A stretch of 64,000 nucleotides of DNA, taken from Halobacillus shinanisalinarum (lineage in GTDB: Bacteria > Bacillota > Bacilli > Bacillales > Halobacillaceae). Position 1 is the stretch's first letter. Each line of letters opens with the position of its first letter. The DNA lies in assembly GCF_022919835.1 (NCBI RefSeq), contig NZ_CP095074.1:3019501-3083500 (forward strand), in the 5' to 3' direction. The notes beneath the pieces were generated by a model, which saw nothing but the letters and a program-made list of their open reading frames with translations, was not told where the DNA came from and made no database searches. A program made the translations under genes and the position numbers. This document shows, piece by piece, positions 27,967 to 36,352 of the stretch.

Positions 27967-29820
27967 GTGCGCGCGACAAGTTCTGTTATAAACGCTTTTC
28001 AGCGTGAAAATACAGGAAGTTTTAAGCATTTAAAATTTCAACTTTACAACGGAGGATGGGAATGACGGAACCATGTTTCTTGAAACCATCCCGTCAATAC
28101 TCCTGCATGCGTTAAGGCTGACAGGTCTTAGGGTATGAAGCACAGGTGGATTCGGCAGAACGAAGGCTGAAGCCATTCTTATGAAAAGGTATGCTAACGG
28201 ATATGCCGCACGGCTGAAAAACTGGATAAGGTGAGAATAGTTCTTTGAAATAGGAACTGACGAACTTCCGAATGTAAGGGTCTAAAGATTCGAACATAAG
28301 GAAACTTATGTCCCATCTCACGATGGGGTGAGTGGTGTGGAGTAAAATTGCGCCCTCTGAAAGACGCTATACCGAACCATGGCGGTATCCAGCTCACAGG
28401 CTTAAAGGAAGCACCTATGTTCAGTAAGGATAGCTACGCTGTAAGGGACTTGGAAAGCAAGGAACGTTGAATCAAGGGCTGTCACCCGAAACGTTTGCTA
28501 TAAAGTTATGCTGAAAAGCATTTATCCTTGTGAGGGTAGGGGAATGACTGATGAACCTCCTTTAACGGGGAGGAACAACCCCAAGTCTAATGAATGAAAC
28601 GATTATTTTCCTAATGTGAACGGCACCGATCGGGTAGGAACGTGGGAACATCACTCCATAAGGAGGGATGCCACAGTGCCAACGTTACGAAACTGGGATT
28701 ATTACAATATGACGGAGACATTTACAGAACTATACGAAAAAGCGAGCCGAGGACAAGTATTTTCTCATCTCTATGACACCATCATATCAAGAGAAAACAT
28801 CCTGCTCGCTTTTCGCATGATAAAAACCAATAAAGGTTCTAAAACACCAGGTACCGATGGGAAAACCATCGACGATATGAAAGAACTATCAGAAAATGAA
28901 CTCGTTACAGAAGTACGGACCAAACTAAGAAATTATCACCCGAAGAAAGTTCGCAGAGAATGGATTGAAAAAGAAAATGGTAAATGGAGACCTCTTGGGA
29001 TTCCATGTATCTTGGATAGAATCATCCAACAATGTTTCAAACAAGTTCTCGAACCTATTGTAGAATCTCAGTTTTTCAAGCATAGCTACGGGTTCAGACC
29101 TCTCCGGTCTGCTCATCATGCTATGGCTAGGATACAATACTTGATTAATCAAGCGCAATTTCATTTTGTGGTTGATATAGATATTAAAAGCTTCTTTGAT
29201 AATGTAAATCACTCATTGTTAAATAAACAGCTTTGGAATATGGGTATTCAAGACCGCAAGCTTCTTACTTGTATCTCGAAAATGATAAAGTCAGAAATTG
29301 ATGGAGAAGGCGTACCAGAGAAAGGATCCCCGCAAGGTGGAATTTTATCTCCTCTACTATCAAACGTGGTTTTAAATGACCTGGACCAATGGGAGGTATT
29401 TCCTCTTACCAAATCATACAGTTCTGATGATGCTAAAAGGCAGGCTAGAAAACGAACAAATTTGAAAGAGGGATACTTGGTTAGGTACGCCGATGATTTC
29501 AAAATCCTATGTCGAGATGGAAAGACTGCTCAACGGTGGTACCATGCGGTACGACTTTACTTAAAAGAGCGCTTAAAGCTAGACATCTCTCCTGAGAAAT
29601 CTCAAATTGTAAACTTGAGAAAACGAGAATCTGAGTTCTTAGGTTTCACTATTCGTGCGAATAAAAAGGGTAAGAAACGGGTGGCACATACAGGCATCAT
29701 TGAAATTACCTAATAGATGGTAAAATGTTCTAAGCCTTTGGGAAGCTGGTACACTCCCGTTACTTAAGTGATGATTAACACAGTGATTGATCACTTAAGG
29801 TTGAAGGGGGTGCAATAGGT
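27967..29820 (+). mobile_element. Truncated group II intron with reverse transcriptase ORF
   Basis: GTGCGCGCGAC at 27967 fits a group II intron 5' end. About 700 bases of structured, non-coding sequence follow (domains I-IV, stem-rich, with ORF in domain IV). The RT ORF starts at 28676. No domain V hairpin (AGC...GTT catalytic triad type) was found after the ORF; the sequence changes at about 29,715-29,820 and the next gene fragment begins. The element is therefore likely 3'-truncated and dead. The right boundary is approximate. Confidence 0.8.
28676..29713 (+). CDS. ltrA: Group II intron reverse transcriptase (C-terminally truncated)
   Basis: GTG start 10 bases after AAGGAGGG. RT blocks visible: PGTDGKTIDDM, KWRPLGIPCILDRIIQQ, SYGFRPLRSAHHA, VVDIDIKSFFDNVNH, KGSPQGGILSPLLSN, and the catalytic VRYADDF. 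At 345 residues it lacks most of the X/thumb (maturase) domain and any HNH endonuclease; family members are about 420-600 residues. It should not support splicing or retrohoming. Confidence 0.88.
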   Translation: MPTLRNWDYYNMTETFTELYEKASRGQVFSHLYDTIISRENILLAFRMIKTNKGSKTPGTDGKTIDDMKELSENELVTEVRTKLRNYHPKKVRREWIEKENGKWRPLGIPCILDRIIQQCFKQVLEPIVESQFFKHSYGFRPLRSAHHAMARIQYLINQAQFHFVVDIDIKSFFDNVNHSLLNKQLWNMGIQDRKLLTCISKMIKSEIDGEGVPEKGSPQGGILSPLLSNVVLNDLDQWEVFPLTKSYSSDDAKRQARKRTNLKEGYLVRYADDFKILCRDGKTAQRWYHAVRLYLKERLKLDISPEKSQIVNLRKRESEFLGFTIRANKKGKKRVAHTGIIEIT

Positions 29821-29841
29821 AATTTTATTTAATCGAAAGGG

Positions 29842-30459
29842 TTGTTAATTTTGAATAAAATCACTATTTTAGTTCCTGCTTTTAATGAAGATGAGACTTT
29901 ACGTTTTTTTTATGAAAGAGTCACGGGAGTTCTAACTAATTTAGTAGGCTATACTTATGAGATTCTATTTGTAAATGACGGAAGCAAAGATAACACTAGG
30001 GAAATCATTAAAAGTTTTAGGGAACATGATAAATGTGTATCTTACGTTAATTTGTCTAGAAATTTTGGAAATGAAAGAGCTACAGCATTTATCGAAGAAA
30101 AGCAAATCCCTAAAGATGAAATTAATTATATCGGCGGAGACCTTAATGTCATGAAGAATTCAAACGAATATTCAACCATGACTGACTTGCTAAATGTTAG
30201 CCAACCGACAAAATATACAGGGCATTCATCTACTTGGGATCCGACAACGAATTCAATCGCACAATACAATTACCCGGATTTAAACAGTCAATATCTTGAT
30301 TATATTTTTGTGGAAAAAACCACGCAACACCGGATAACTGGTATATAGACTCAAAAAAAGTAAAATCACCAACATGGTCAGTACAATCCTGGGGCCAAAC
30401 CTACACATATGATGACTATTCTGACCATTACACGGTTTCCGGATCCCCAACTAATTAGT
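29842..30459 (+). pseudogene. Chimeric ORF: glycosyltransferase-2 N-terminus joined to a sphingomyelinase C-terminus
   Basis: Residues 1 to about 77 are a GT2 start (KITILVPAFNEDETLRFFYE, EILFVNDGSKDNT, VNLSRNFG). From about 30,075 the text changes to a bacterial sphingomyelinase C-terminus: IPKDEINYIGGDLNVMKNS, then YTGHSSTWDPTTNSIAQYNY and LDYIFVEK. At 30348 the frame stops, but the +1 frame continues SPTWSVQSWGQTYTYDDYSD then HYTVSG to 30459, matching the sphingomyelinase end with its catalytic His (SDHY). So two unrelated genes were fused by deletion and then frameshifted. Neither part can be functional. Confidence 0.8.
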
Positions 30460-30686
30460 TAGCAAGGAAGAACGGGAACGCCCTCCTTCTCATAGGGCCT
30501 AGTCTCCCAAAGCTTAAACATATTATTTTAAACTGAATTAGTTTAAGAAATGTACAATGTAGTAAAACTTTCAATTGAAATATAACAGATTGAATGGAAA
30601 AGGAGGTGCACAAATCTATTTTTGAGGGTAAAGAAACCCTCTATAAATCACATTGTTTCGAATCATAAAATTCAGGAGGTACTTAC

Positions 30687-32266
30687 ATGTCAAATATTTT
30701 TCAGAAGAAACTTATGAAATTGCTTGTTGCAACAATTCTGGTTTTCTCACTAGGAATGACTGCATCTACTTGGAACACACAGGCAGAAGATAATTCGGGA
30801 GATTCGAATACCACTTCGGAAGAACCAAATTTAGTTTTTCCTGTAATCAGCGACACACAACTCGGTCGAGCTGAGGGAGATCCGGAGAGATTTGACAATG
30901 CTATGAATCAACTGAATCAACTAGCACCAAATCAAGATGCATTCGTTTTTATTGGCGACTTAACCAGTCATGGCTATGAAGAGGAATATGACACATGGTC
31001 ATCCATCTTTAATAAACATGTTCAGCCTCAGGCGGAGCAACTCATTGGTATTGGAAATCATGAGTATAATTATAACGGCCTTACACCTAAAAAATCACAA
31101 CAACGATTTTTTGATAAAACAGGCATGGAATCTCTTTACTATCAAAAGAACATCAAAGGCTATGACTTTATAATGATGGGTGAAGAGCGTGGTTACTTCT
31201 ATTCAAAAGAGCAGGTTCAATGGTTAGGAGATCAGTTAAAGCAATCAGAACAGAGGGATCCGAATAAACCAATTTTCGTTTTCTTGCACCATGGTATTAA
31301 AAATACAACATACGGCACGGAAGATTGGTATATTGAAAATGATAACCAGAGATTGCTTCGAGAAACGCTTAAAAAATATCCGCAAGTAGTTTTAGTTGCC
31401 GGCCATACACATTATCCTGTTAGTGATCCAAAATCTATCTATCAAAAAGACTACACTGCTGTCAATTCTGGTTCTATATCTTATATATGGACGGAAAAGG
31501 GATACCTTCAAGGTGAAGTCCCGAGGCAGAGGTTAGTAACGGACTTCTTGTGAAAGTCTATGATGATGAGGTTGTCATCAAGCGCCGTAACTTTACCGGC
31601 GAACGATGGGTACAGGATCCCTGGGTTATTAAAACTCCAGTAAAAAGTAAAGAAGACTTTAAATACACAGACGATCGTGATCAGGAAAGCCCTTATTTTG
31701 ATAATGATTCGAATCTTTCTGTTAGTCAAATAACGACGAACAGCTTAAACATATCTTTCCCACAGGCATTTGATAATTTATTGACACATTCTTATCAAGT
31801 GACTGCCATGAATCAAAAAACCGGGGAAATCGCAAATCAGTACAAGGCCTTTTCGGAATATTATAATGGAGAGGTGCCAAGCTCATTAGAATTTCCTATA
31901 AACAATCTTCAACCAGCTACAGCATATCAAATTAATGTACAAGCTATTGATGCCTTCGGAAATGTAAGTAATGATCTGACTACAAATGCAACAACTTTAG
32001 CAGAAAGCGTTCTTGAAATGCAGGAAGTAGTCAAACGGTTTGAGGATGACGGGGAGTTCATAAACCATGGCGTTGCTCAATCATTGAAGGCTCAATTGAA
32101 TACAGTAAACAGATTTATACAAAAAAATGCTTCAGAAAAAGCTATTAAACACATGACCAAAGTTAAGTATTTATTAGAACATAGGAAAGCGAACAACCAA
32201 ATATCGGATAATGCGTACAACTATCTCATGATGAATGCGGACGATTTAATCAACAAATGGAAATAG
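30687..32266 (+). pseudogene. Secreted metallophosphoesterase with FN3 and FIMAH domains, split by one frameshift
   Basis: Part 1 (30687-31553): signal peptide (KLLVATILVFSLGMTASTWN), then metallophosphoesterase motifs D-x-Q (VISDTQLG), GDLTSHG, GNHEY, HHG and GHTHYP. Part 2 (31550-32266): an FN3-like region (LNISFPQAFDN...ATAYQINVQAIDAFG) and a C-terminal FIMAH-like helical domain (LKAQLNTVNRFIQK...LMMNADDLINKWK). The first frame ends PRQRLVTDFL; one extra base at CCC near 31520 would give EAEVSNGLLVKVYDDEV and join the parts. Ribosome site AGGAGG. Probably a surface phosphatase or nucleotidase, intact if the indel is a sequencing error. Confidence 0.78.
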
Positions 32267-32286
32267 TTTAATAAAGTCAAATATAG

Positions 32287-32322
32287 CCATGAAAAAGAGA
32301 GGGATTCGTCTCTTTTTCATGG
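32287..32322. terminator. Perfect 14-bp hairpin after the metallophosphoesterase gene
   Basis: CCATGAAAAAGAGA (32287-32300) and TCTCTTTTTCATGG (32309-32322), loop GGGATTCG. The T-rich right arm suggests a bidirectional intrinsic terminator. Confidence 0.75.
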
Positions 32323-32356
32323 CTGAGTTTTATCATAACTTTAAAATTCTTTACCT

Positions 32357-32402
32357 GTGAAGCATGGGGACGGTTCTTGTGCATCCTGTGCAAAATGAAC
32401 GG
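32357..32402. repeat. REP-like palindrome segment linked to the RAYT remnant
   Basis: GGGGACGGTTCTTGTGCATC and flanks read as the REP-type element commonly seen beside Firmicutes REP-associated transposases. It lies 49 bases beyond the remnant's stop codon. Confidence 0.5.
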
Positions 32403-32450
32403 AGTACCAAGTAAAGCAATAGAAACGCCTCTTCGTCTCCTCTCGCTTCC

Positions 32451-32661
32451 CTATGCTTTAAAAACTAGATTTGGAGATACTCCTAATATTCTTGCGGCCT
32501 GGCGCTGGGATAAGCCATCGATTCCTTTAACTCTTCGTAAAATCTCATTTCTTTGAAGTATGGGTAAACTCTTAACTTGTGCTATTTCGATTGAACCAAA
32601 CAACGCTTTAATTAATGGTCTTGCTTCCTCATCTGTTAACCTTCTTCTCGCATAATCTTCC
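32451..32661 (-). pseudogene. REP-associated tyrosine transposase (RAYT) C-terminal remnant
   Basis: The minus strand reads EDYARRRLTDEEARPLIKAL, then EIAQVKSLPILQRNEILRRV and GLSQRQAARILGVSPNLV. This is the helix-turn-helix tail of IS200-like RAYT proteins (usual form: LPKTERNALLKKLKEEGLSIRQIARITGIS). The catalytic Y1 domain is missing. Confidence 0.7.
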
Positions 32662-32716
32662 AGGCACTGATCATAATTCGTAGCCTGGGGAGGTCGAATA
32701 GCTCCATGATCTTTAC

Positions 32717-32950
32717 TTGGGGAAAAATAAAAAACACCAACCTCGCTTTCTCATCTATAAGCTGACAGAAGAACAGACGGATCAACGATTGATAGATCGT
32801 AGACAAAAGGAAAAAAAGAAAGGAATTACATACAAGGCAAAAACGAAATGTTTGTGTGCCGTCAATATGTTCATCACCAATATACCAGCCACGGATATAG
32901 GGAAAGAACACATTCATGACCTCTATACGCTTCGCTGGTGGAGGAGGGGG
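32717..32950 (+). pseudogene. IS4-family (IS231-like) transposase fragment
   Basis: Reads RLIDRRQKEKKKGITYKAKT, then LCAVNMFITNIPATDIGKEH followed by IHDLYTLRW. This matches the region of IS4-family transposases just before the Y-(2)-R-(3)-E signature (ITNIP....I..LY.LRW). The RWQIE glutamate and everything after are lost. Confidence 0.65.
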
Positions 32951-32959
32951 GTTTGGAGC

Positions 32960-33113
32960 TGGTTTTAGTTTACGTAATGATTTGCAGGCCCAAAACGCAA
33001 TATTCGGTAAGGAAATATTTCAATATCAACGGAACGGGGTTAAGCTCATGATGTCTAAAGGATGGCTTGAAGAACCACCAAAAATGGATTTATCCTTCCT
33101 GAATACCAGCTAA
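32960..33113 (+). pseudogene. DUF3231/CotF-like C-terminal fragment
   Basis: LRNDLQAQNAIFGKEIFQYQ followed by RNGVKLMMSKGWLEEPPKMD resembles the last helix of DUF3231 or coat-F proteins (typical end ...MI.NGWLEQPPQ). The N-terminal part is absent. Confidence 0.45.
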
Positions 33114-33170
33114 TAGAAGTTTGATAATTGCTTTGAGTAAGATTATCTTGAAACCGAGTCTTCATGATAG

Positions 33171-33200
33171 GGGGCGCGTTTATCGAATAACGCGCCTCTT
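33171..33200 (+). terminator. Terminator hairpin just upstream of the group IIC intron fragment
   Basis: GGCGCGTT (33173-33180) and AACGCGCC (33189-33196), loop TATCGAAT, then TCTTTGG. It follows the coat-like fragment and lies 6 bases before the intron 5' end. Confidence 0.75.
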
Positions 33201-33202
33201 TG

Positions 33203-33450
33203 GTGTGCCCGGCATGGGCATAAGCTATAGGGTTCAAGTCCCGAACGGTGAAGGTCGTTGTAGCCGTTAGTCAAAAGCAAGGGTGTCCAGGGCGACTTGG
33301 AATCTGAAGGAAGCTGGAGACAAACTTCCGCCCTGAGGAATACGAATCTCATAGAAGGCTGTCTGGGATGAGTTTGCCAAACAAAACAAAGTCCCAACGA
33401 CCAAAGGGGCGGGCAGTAAATGAGACAGGGATGTGGAAGGGTATGATTCG
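33203..33450 (+). mobile_element. Group IIC intron, 5' fragment
   Basis: Begins GTGTGCCCGGCATGGGCATA and continues with CTATAGGGTTCAAGTCCCG, GCAAGGGTGTCCAGGGCGAC, GGAATCTGAAGGAAGC, CTGAGGAATACGAATCTCAT and GATGAGTTTGCCAAACAAAA. This is the domain I sequence of class C introns such as that of Oceanobacillus iheyensis. No RT and no domains V-VI follow; similarity fades by about 33450. Its place right after a terminator hairpin is the expected class C insertion site. Confidence 0.85.
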
Positions 33451-33635
33451 ATGAAAAGAGTGGAAGACGCCAAAGACAAAGGTAAAGAATCGCGTGGCAT
33501 TAGGGGTACCAAAAGGGAATGTTATTAATAACGGGGGGGGGTTATACTTTAAATGGGTATATTCCAAAACAACCATATTATGGATTAACCTATTTTTTCT
33601 CGCTCAATCAAAAAAACGAACATTAATATGTTTTT
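33451..33635. other. Unassigned sequence after the intron fragment
   Basis: Contains a G9 run near 33531 and the start of a perfect 13-bp inverted repeat (CAATCAAAAAAAC, 33605-33617, with 33630-33642). No gene was recognised. Confidence 0.4.
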
Positions 33636-33664
33636 TTGATTGTCTATTGTGAATTTGCTATATT
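33636..33664 (+). promoter_or_regulatory. Sigma-A promoter of the riboswitch-nucleoside hydrolase unit
   Basis: TTGATT (33636-33641), 17-base spacer, TATATT (33659-33664). Transcription would begin about 20 bases before the aptamer. Confidence 0.65.
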
Positions 33665-33692
33665 ATCACTGTAATCATCTTAAAGTATCATT

Positions 33693-33752
33693 ACTCGTAT
33701 ATCCTCGGTAATATAGTCTGAGTGTCTCTACCTGGTTCCCATGAAAGAACTA
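33693..33752 (+). ncRNA. Purine riboswitch, guanine type
   Basis: P1 arms ACTCGTA (33693-33699) and TACGAGT (33746-33752) pair perfectly. Between them lie the purine-aptamer core elements: ATATCCTCGGTAATATAGTC-like P2 side, GTCTCTACCTGGTTCCC, and AACTAGAC. The discriminator base before the 3' P1 strand is C (33745), as in guanine/hypoxanthine aptamers; adenine aptamers have U. Confidence 0.88.
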
Positions 33753-33856
33753 GACTACGAGTTAAAGTATTTGGTTGTTCGGCCTTTTTTGCCGATACGA
33801 TTTTATGATTTAGCACTAGCTTCATTTTTTGCTTAATTATATTACTTTGACTTCGT

Positions 33857-33898
33857 AGGTCTAGAATGTAGAAAGGTTTCTACATTCTAGACCTTTTT
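33857..33898 (+). terminator. Terminator between the purine aptamer and the nucleoside hydrolase gene
   Basis: An 18-bp perfect inverted repeat (33857-33874 with 33877-33894) ending AGACCT then TTTTTCTTTT. It lies 48 bases before the start codon. How the aptamer controls it is not obvious, since its arms do not overlap P1. Confidence 0.85.
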
Positions 33899-33946
33899 CT
33901 TTTGACCAAAACTAAGAGTATATTAAACAACAAGGAGGTAAGGAAA

Positions 33947-34888
33947 ATGAGTGAAAATGTATATTTAAATCATGATGGAGGGGTAGATGATCTGGTGTCT
34001 CTATTCCTGTTATTGCAAATGAAAAACATTAACTTATTAGGTGTAGGGGTTACCCCGGCAGATTGTTATTTAGAACCTGCTATGTATGCAAGCCAAAAGA
34101 TAGTTGATCGGTTTGGAAGGGGTAAAAAAGTAGAAATTGCTGCCTCTACTTCTCGTGGGAAAAACCCTTTCCCAAAAGACTGGCGTATGCACGCTTTTTA
34201 TGTTGATGCATTGCCGCTTTTAAATGAATTTGAATCTACACAAGCAAGAATTTCTACATTACCATCTCATGAGCATATGATAAAAGTTCTCCGTGATAGT
34301 GATTCGCCGACTACTTTGGTTTTTATAGGCCCATTAACCGATTTAGCTCGGGCACTTAAAGCTGCACCGGACATCGAGCAAAAGATTGAAAGATTAGTTT
34401 GGATGGGTGGTACCTTTTTGGAAAATGGTAACGTAGAAGAACCAGAACATGATGGTACCGCTGAATGGAATGCTTTTTGGGATCCTGAAGCAGCAAGAGT
34501 AGTTTGGGATAGCTCGATTCTTATTGACTTAGTCGCCTTAGAAAGTACCAATATGGTTCCTCTTACATTGGATGTTAGAAAAAAGTGGGCATCACAGAGA
34601 AGAGATATAGGTGTTGATTTTATAGGCCAATGTTACGCTATGGTTCCACCGTTAGTTCATTTTCAAACGAATTCGACTTACTTTTTGTGGGATGTTCTAA
34701 CTACGGCAATCATAGGGAAGAAAGACTTAGTCAAGAAGAAAAAGGTAAAATGCATCGTACATGAATCAGGGGGAAGTCAAGGGAGAACTGAACTCTCTGA
34801 AAATGGAAGAGAAGTAGAATTAGTGTATGAAGTGGATCGGAACGCTTTCTTTGATTACATTACAGAGCTTGCTAAACAAAATAAATGA
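33947..34888 (+). CDS. Inosine-uridine nucleoside hydrolase family protein (1)
   Basis: A 313-residue nucleoside N-ribohydrolase. The calcium-binding N-terminal motif reads NHDGGVDDLVSLFLLL, a variant of DTDxGxDDA with Asn in place of the first Asp. VFIGPLTDLARALKAAPDIEQKI, VWMGGTFLENGNV and EWNAFWDPEAARVVW are typical of the family. Start set by AAGGAGGT upstream (33932-33938). It forms an operon with a second hydrolase 12 bases downstream. The variant metal motif may alter specificity. Purine nucleosides are the likely substrates, given the guanine riboswitch. Confidence 0.85.
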   Translation: MSENVYLNHDGGVDDLVSLFLLLQMKNINLLGVGVTPADCYLEPAMYASQKIVDRFGRGKKVEIAASTSRGKNPFPKDWRMHAFYVDALPLLNEFESTQARISTLPSHEHMIKVLRDSDSPTTLVFIGPLTDLARALKAAPDIEQKIERLVWMGGTFLENGNVEEPEHDGTAEWNAFWDPEAARVVWDSSILIDLVALESTNMVPLTLDVRKKWASQRRDIGVDFIGQCYAMVPPLVHFQTNSTYFLWDVLTTAIIGKKDLVKKKKVKCIVHESGGSQGRTELSENGREVELVYEVDRNAFFDYITELAKQNK

Positions 34889-34900
34889 GGAGAGCTGTCT

Positions 34901-35839
34901 ATGCGAAAAGTCATTATTGATACAGACACGGCAGGAGACGATACGATAGCCCTGCTAACAGCCTTGCATTATTTTAAAGTAGAGGGAGTAACCATTACTG
35001 GAGGTAATGTGGACTTTGACCAAGAGGTCGAAAATGCACTTTACACGATCCAAGTGGCAAACCCTAAAGAATACGTGCCCGTTTACAAAGGTTTTGAAGG
35101 TCCCCTCCTCACTAGTGTAACGGAGCGTCATCAAACAGTTGAAGATGTTCATGGAAAAGATGGTATGGGGGATTCCTTTTTCGAAAAAGCCAAACAGCGG
35201 CATGAACAAGGGCACGCTGTTGATTTTATCATTGAAAAAGTCAAAGCGAACCCTGGTGAAATAAATGTATTGGCCATTGCACCATTAACAAATATTGCAA
35301 TGGCCATCAAAAAAGATCCATCCATTATAAAAGATATACCACGTATTTATATAATGGGTGGAACCAACAATTCACATGGTAATATTACCGCGGCAGCTGA
35401 ATATAATTTTTGGGTCGATCCTGAAGCGGCCAGATTAGTATTACATTCAAGGGTCCCTATTACACTGGTAGGGTGGGATATGTGTACCAAGTACTCGATT
35501 ATGGATGATAACGACCATAGGGAAATAGAACAATTATCAACTACAGGGTCCGAATTTTTCATCAAAATCAACCGAGTAGTAAGAAAATTCAATAAAGAAG
35601 TTCATCGACTCAACGGGACGACTCACCCAGATACATTGTTAGTAGCCGTTGCTGCAAACAAAGACCTTATGACCAGATCAGCTAATTACTTTGTTGATGT
35701 AGAAACAAAAGGAGAGCTGACTAGGGGATATAGTATGATTGATATCAACAATCGGAGTGGTAAAGAACCGAATGTTTGCGTATGTGAAGAAGTGAATCGG
35801 AGCATGTTTAAAGATCAATTATTGCAGGTGCTAATGTAA
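34901..35839 (+). CDS. Inosine-uridine nucleoside hydrolase family protein (2)
   Basis: A 312-residue hydrolase with the canonical metal motif VIIDTDTAGDDTIALLTAL, VLAIAPLTNIAMAIKKDPSI, IYIMGGTNNSHGNITAAAEY and NFWVDPEAARLVL. Ribosome site GAGGAG. It should release free base and ribose from nucleosides. Downstream lies a broken nucleoside transporter, completing a purine-salvage operon under one riboswitch. Confidence 0.88.
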   Translation: MRKVIIDTDTAGDDTIALLTALHYFKVEGVTITGGNVDFDQEVENALYTIQVANPKEYVPVYKGFEGPLLTSVTERHQTVEDVHGKDGMGDSFFEKAKQRHEQGHAVDFIIEKVKANPGEINVLAIAPLTNIAMAIKKDPSIIKDIPRIYIMGGTNNSHGNITAAAEYNFWVDPEAARLVLHSRVPITLVGWDMCTKYSIMDDNDHREIEQLSTTGSEFFIKINRVVRKFNKEVHRLNGTTHPDTLLVAVAANKDLMTRSANYFVDVETKGELTRGYSMIDINNRSGKEPNVCVCEEVNRSMFKDQLLQVLM

Positions 35840-35927
35840 ATTTCATCAATAATTGACTGAAGACCATCTAACTAAACAATAAAGCGTGTTTTACCCCATA
35901 ACATCTTAGTTAAAACATCTCTGAAAG

Positions 35928-36240
35928 GTTGGCATATGTGCAAATCTTGTGGAGAGTATTTGGAATACTAGTAATATTGGGGATCACGTATTTACTTTCT
36001 ACCAATAAAAAGTTAATAAACTTGCGCACAATAATTGGTGCGCTTTCATTATAATTCATCTTTGGGTTCATCATACTGAAATGGGAAACAAGAAAGGAAA
36101 TATTTAAAGGGATCAAGAATTCCGTGCAAAGTATTATTGATACCTCTAATGAAGGTGTTCATTTTTATTCGGTGGTTCCACCACGTTTAATATTAAAGGG
36201 GATTTGTTCGTTAAAGAGAAAAGAAGAAAGCTGGCATACA
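35928..36240 (+). pseudogene. Concentrative nucleoside transporter (NupC/NupG-like) N-terminal remnant
   Basis: Translation gives LQILWRVFGILVILGITYLL then STNKKLINLRTIIGALSL, a TAA stop where a Gln codon is expected, FIFGFIILKWETRKEIFKGI and SVQSIIDTSNEGVHFYF. This follows the N-terminal ~90 residues of Bacillus NupC/NupG. A frameshift then breaks the VFGG region and the remaining ~300 residues are gone. Confidence 0.75.
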
Positions 36241-36352
36241 GCCAGCTAATATTCGGTGATAGTAGGGAATTTGTTTCAGTTGAAATCAGGGAATTTCAAA
36301 CAGTTGTTGACACCCAGAACCAATAAAATCGTCTGGGCGTTGAATTGTTCCG

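Noticed and set aside
30970-31173. 67-residue ORF inside the metallophosphoesterase gene
   Set aside because: Out-of-frame shadow of conserved phosphoesterase motifs.
32916-33113. Gly-rich ORF start (RFAGGGGGFGAGF) as a novel protein
   Set aside because: It is a junction between an IS4 fragment and a coat-like fragment, not a real N-terminus.
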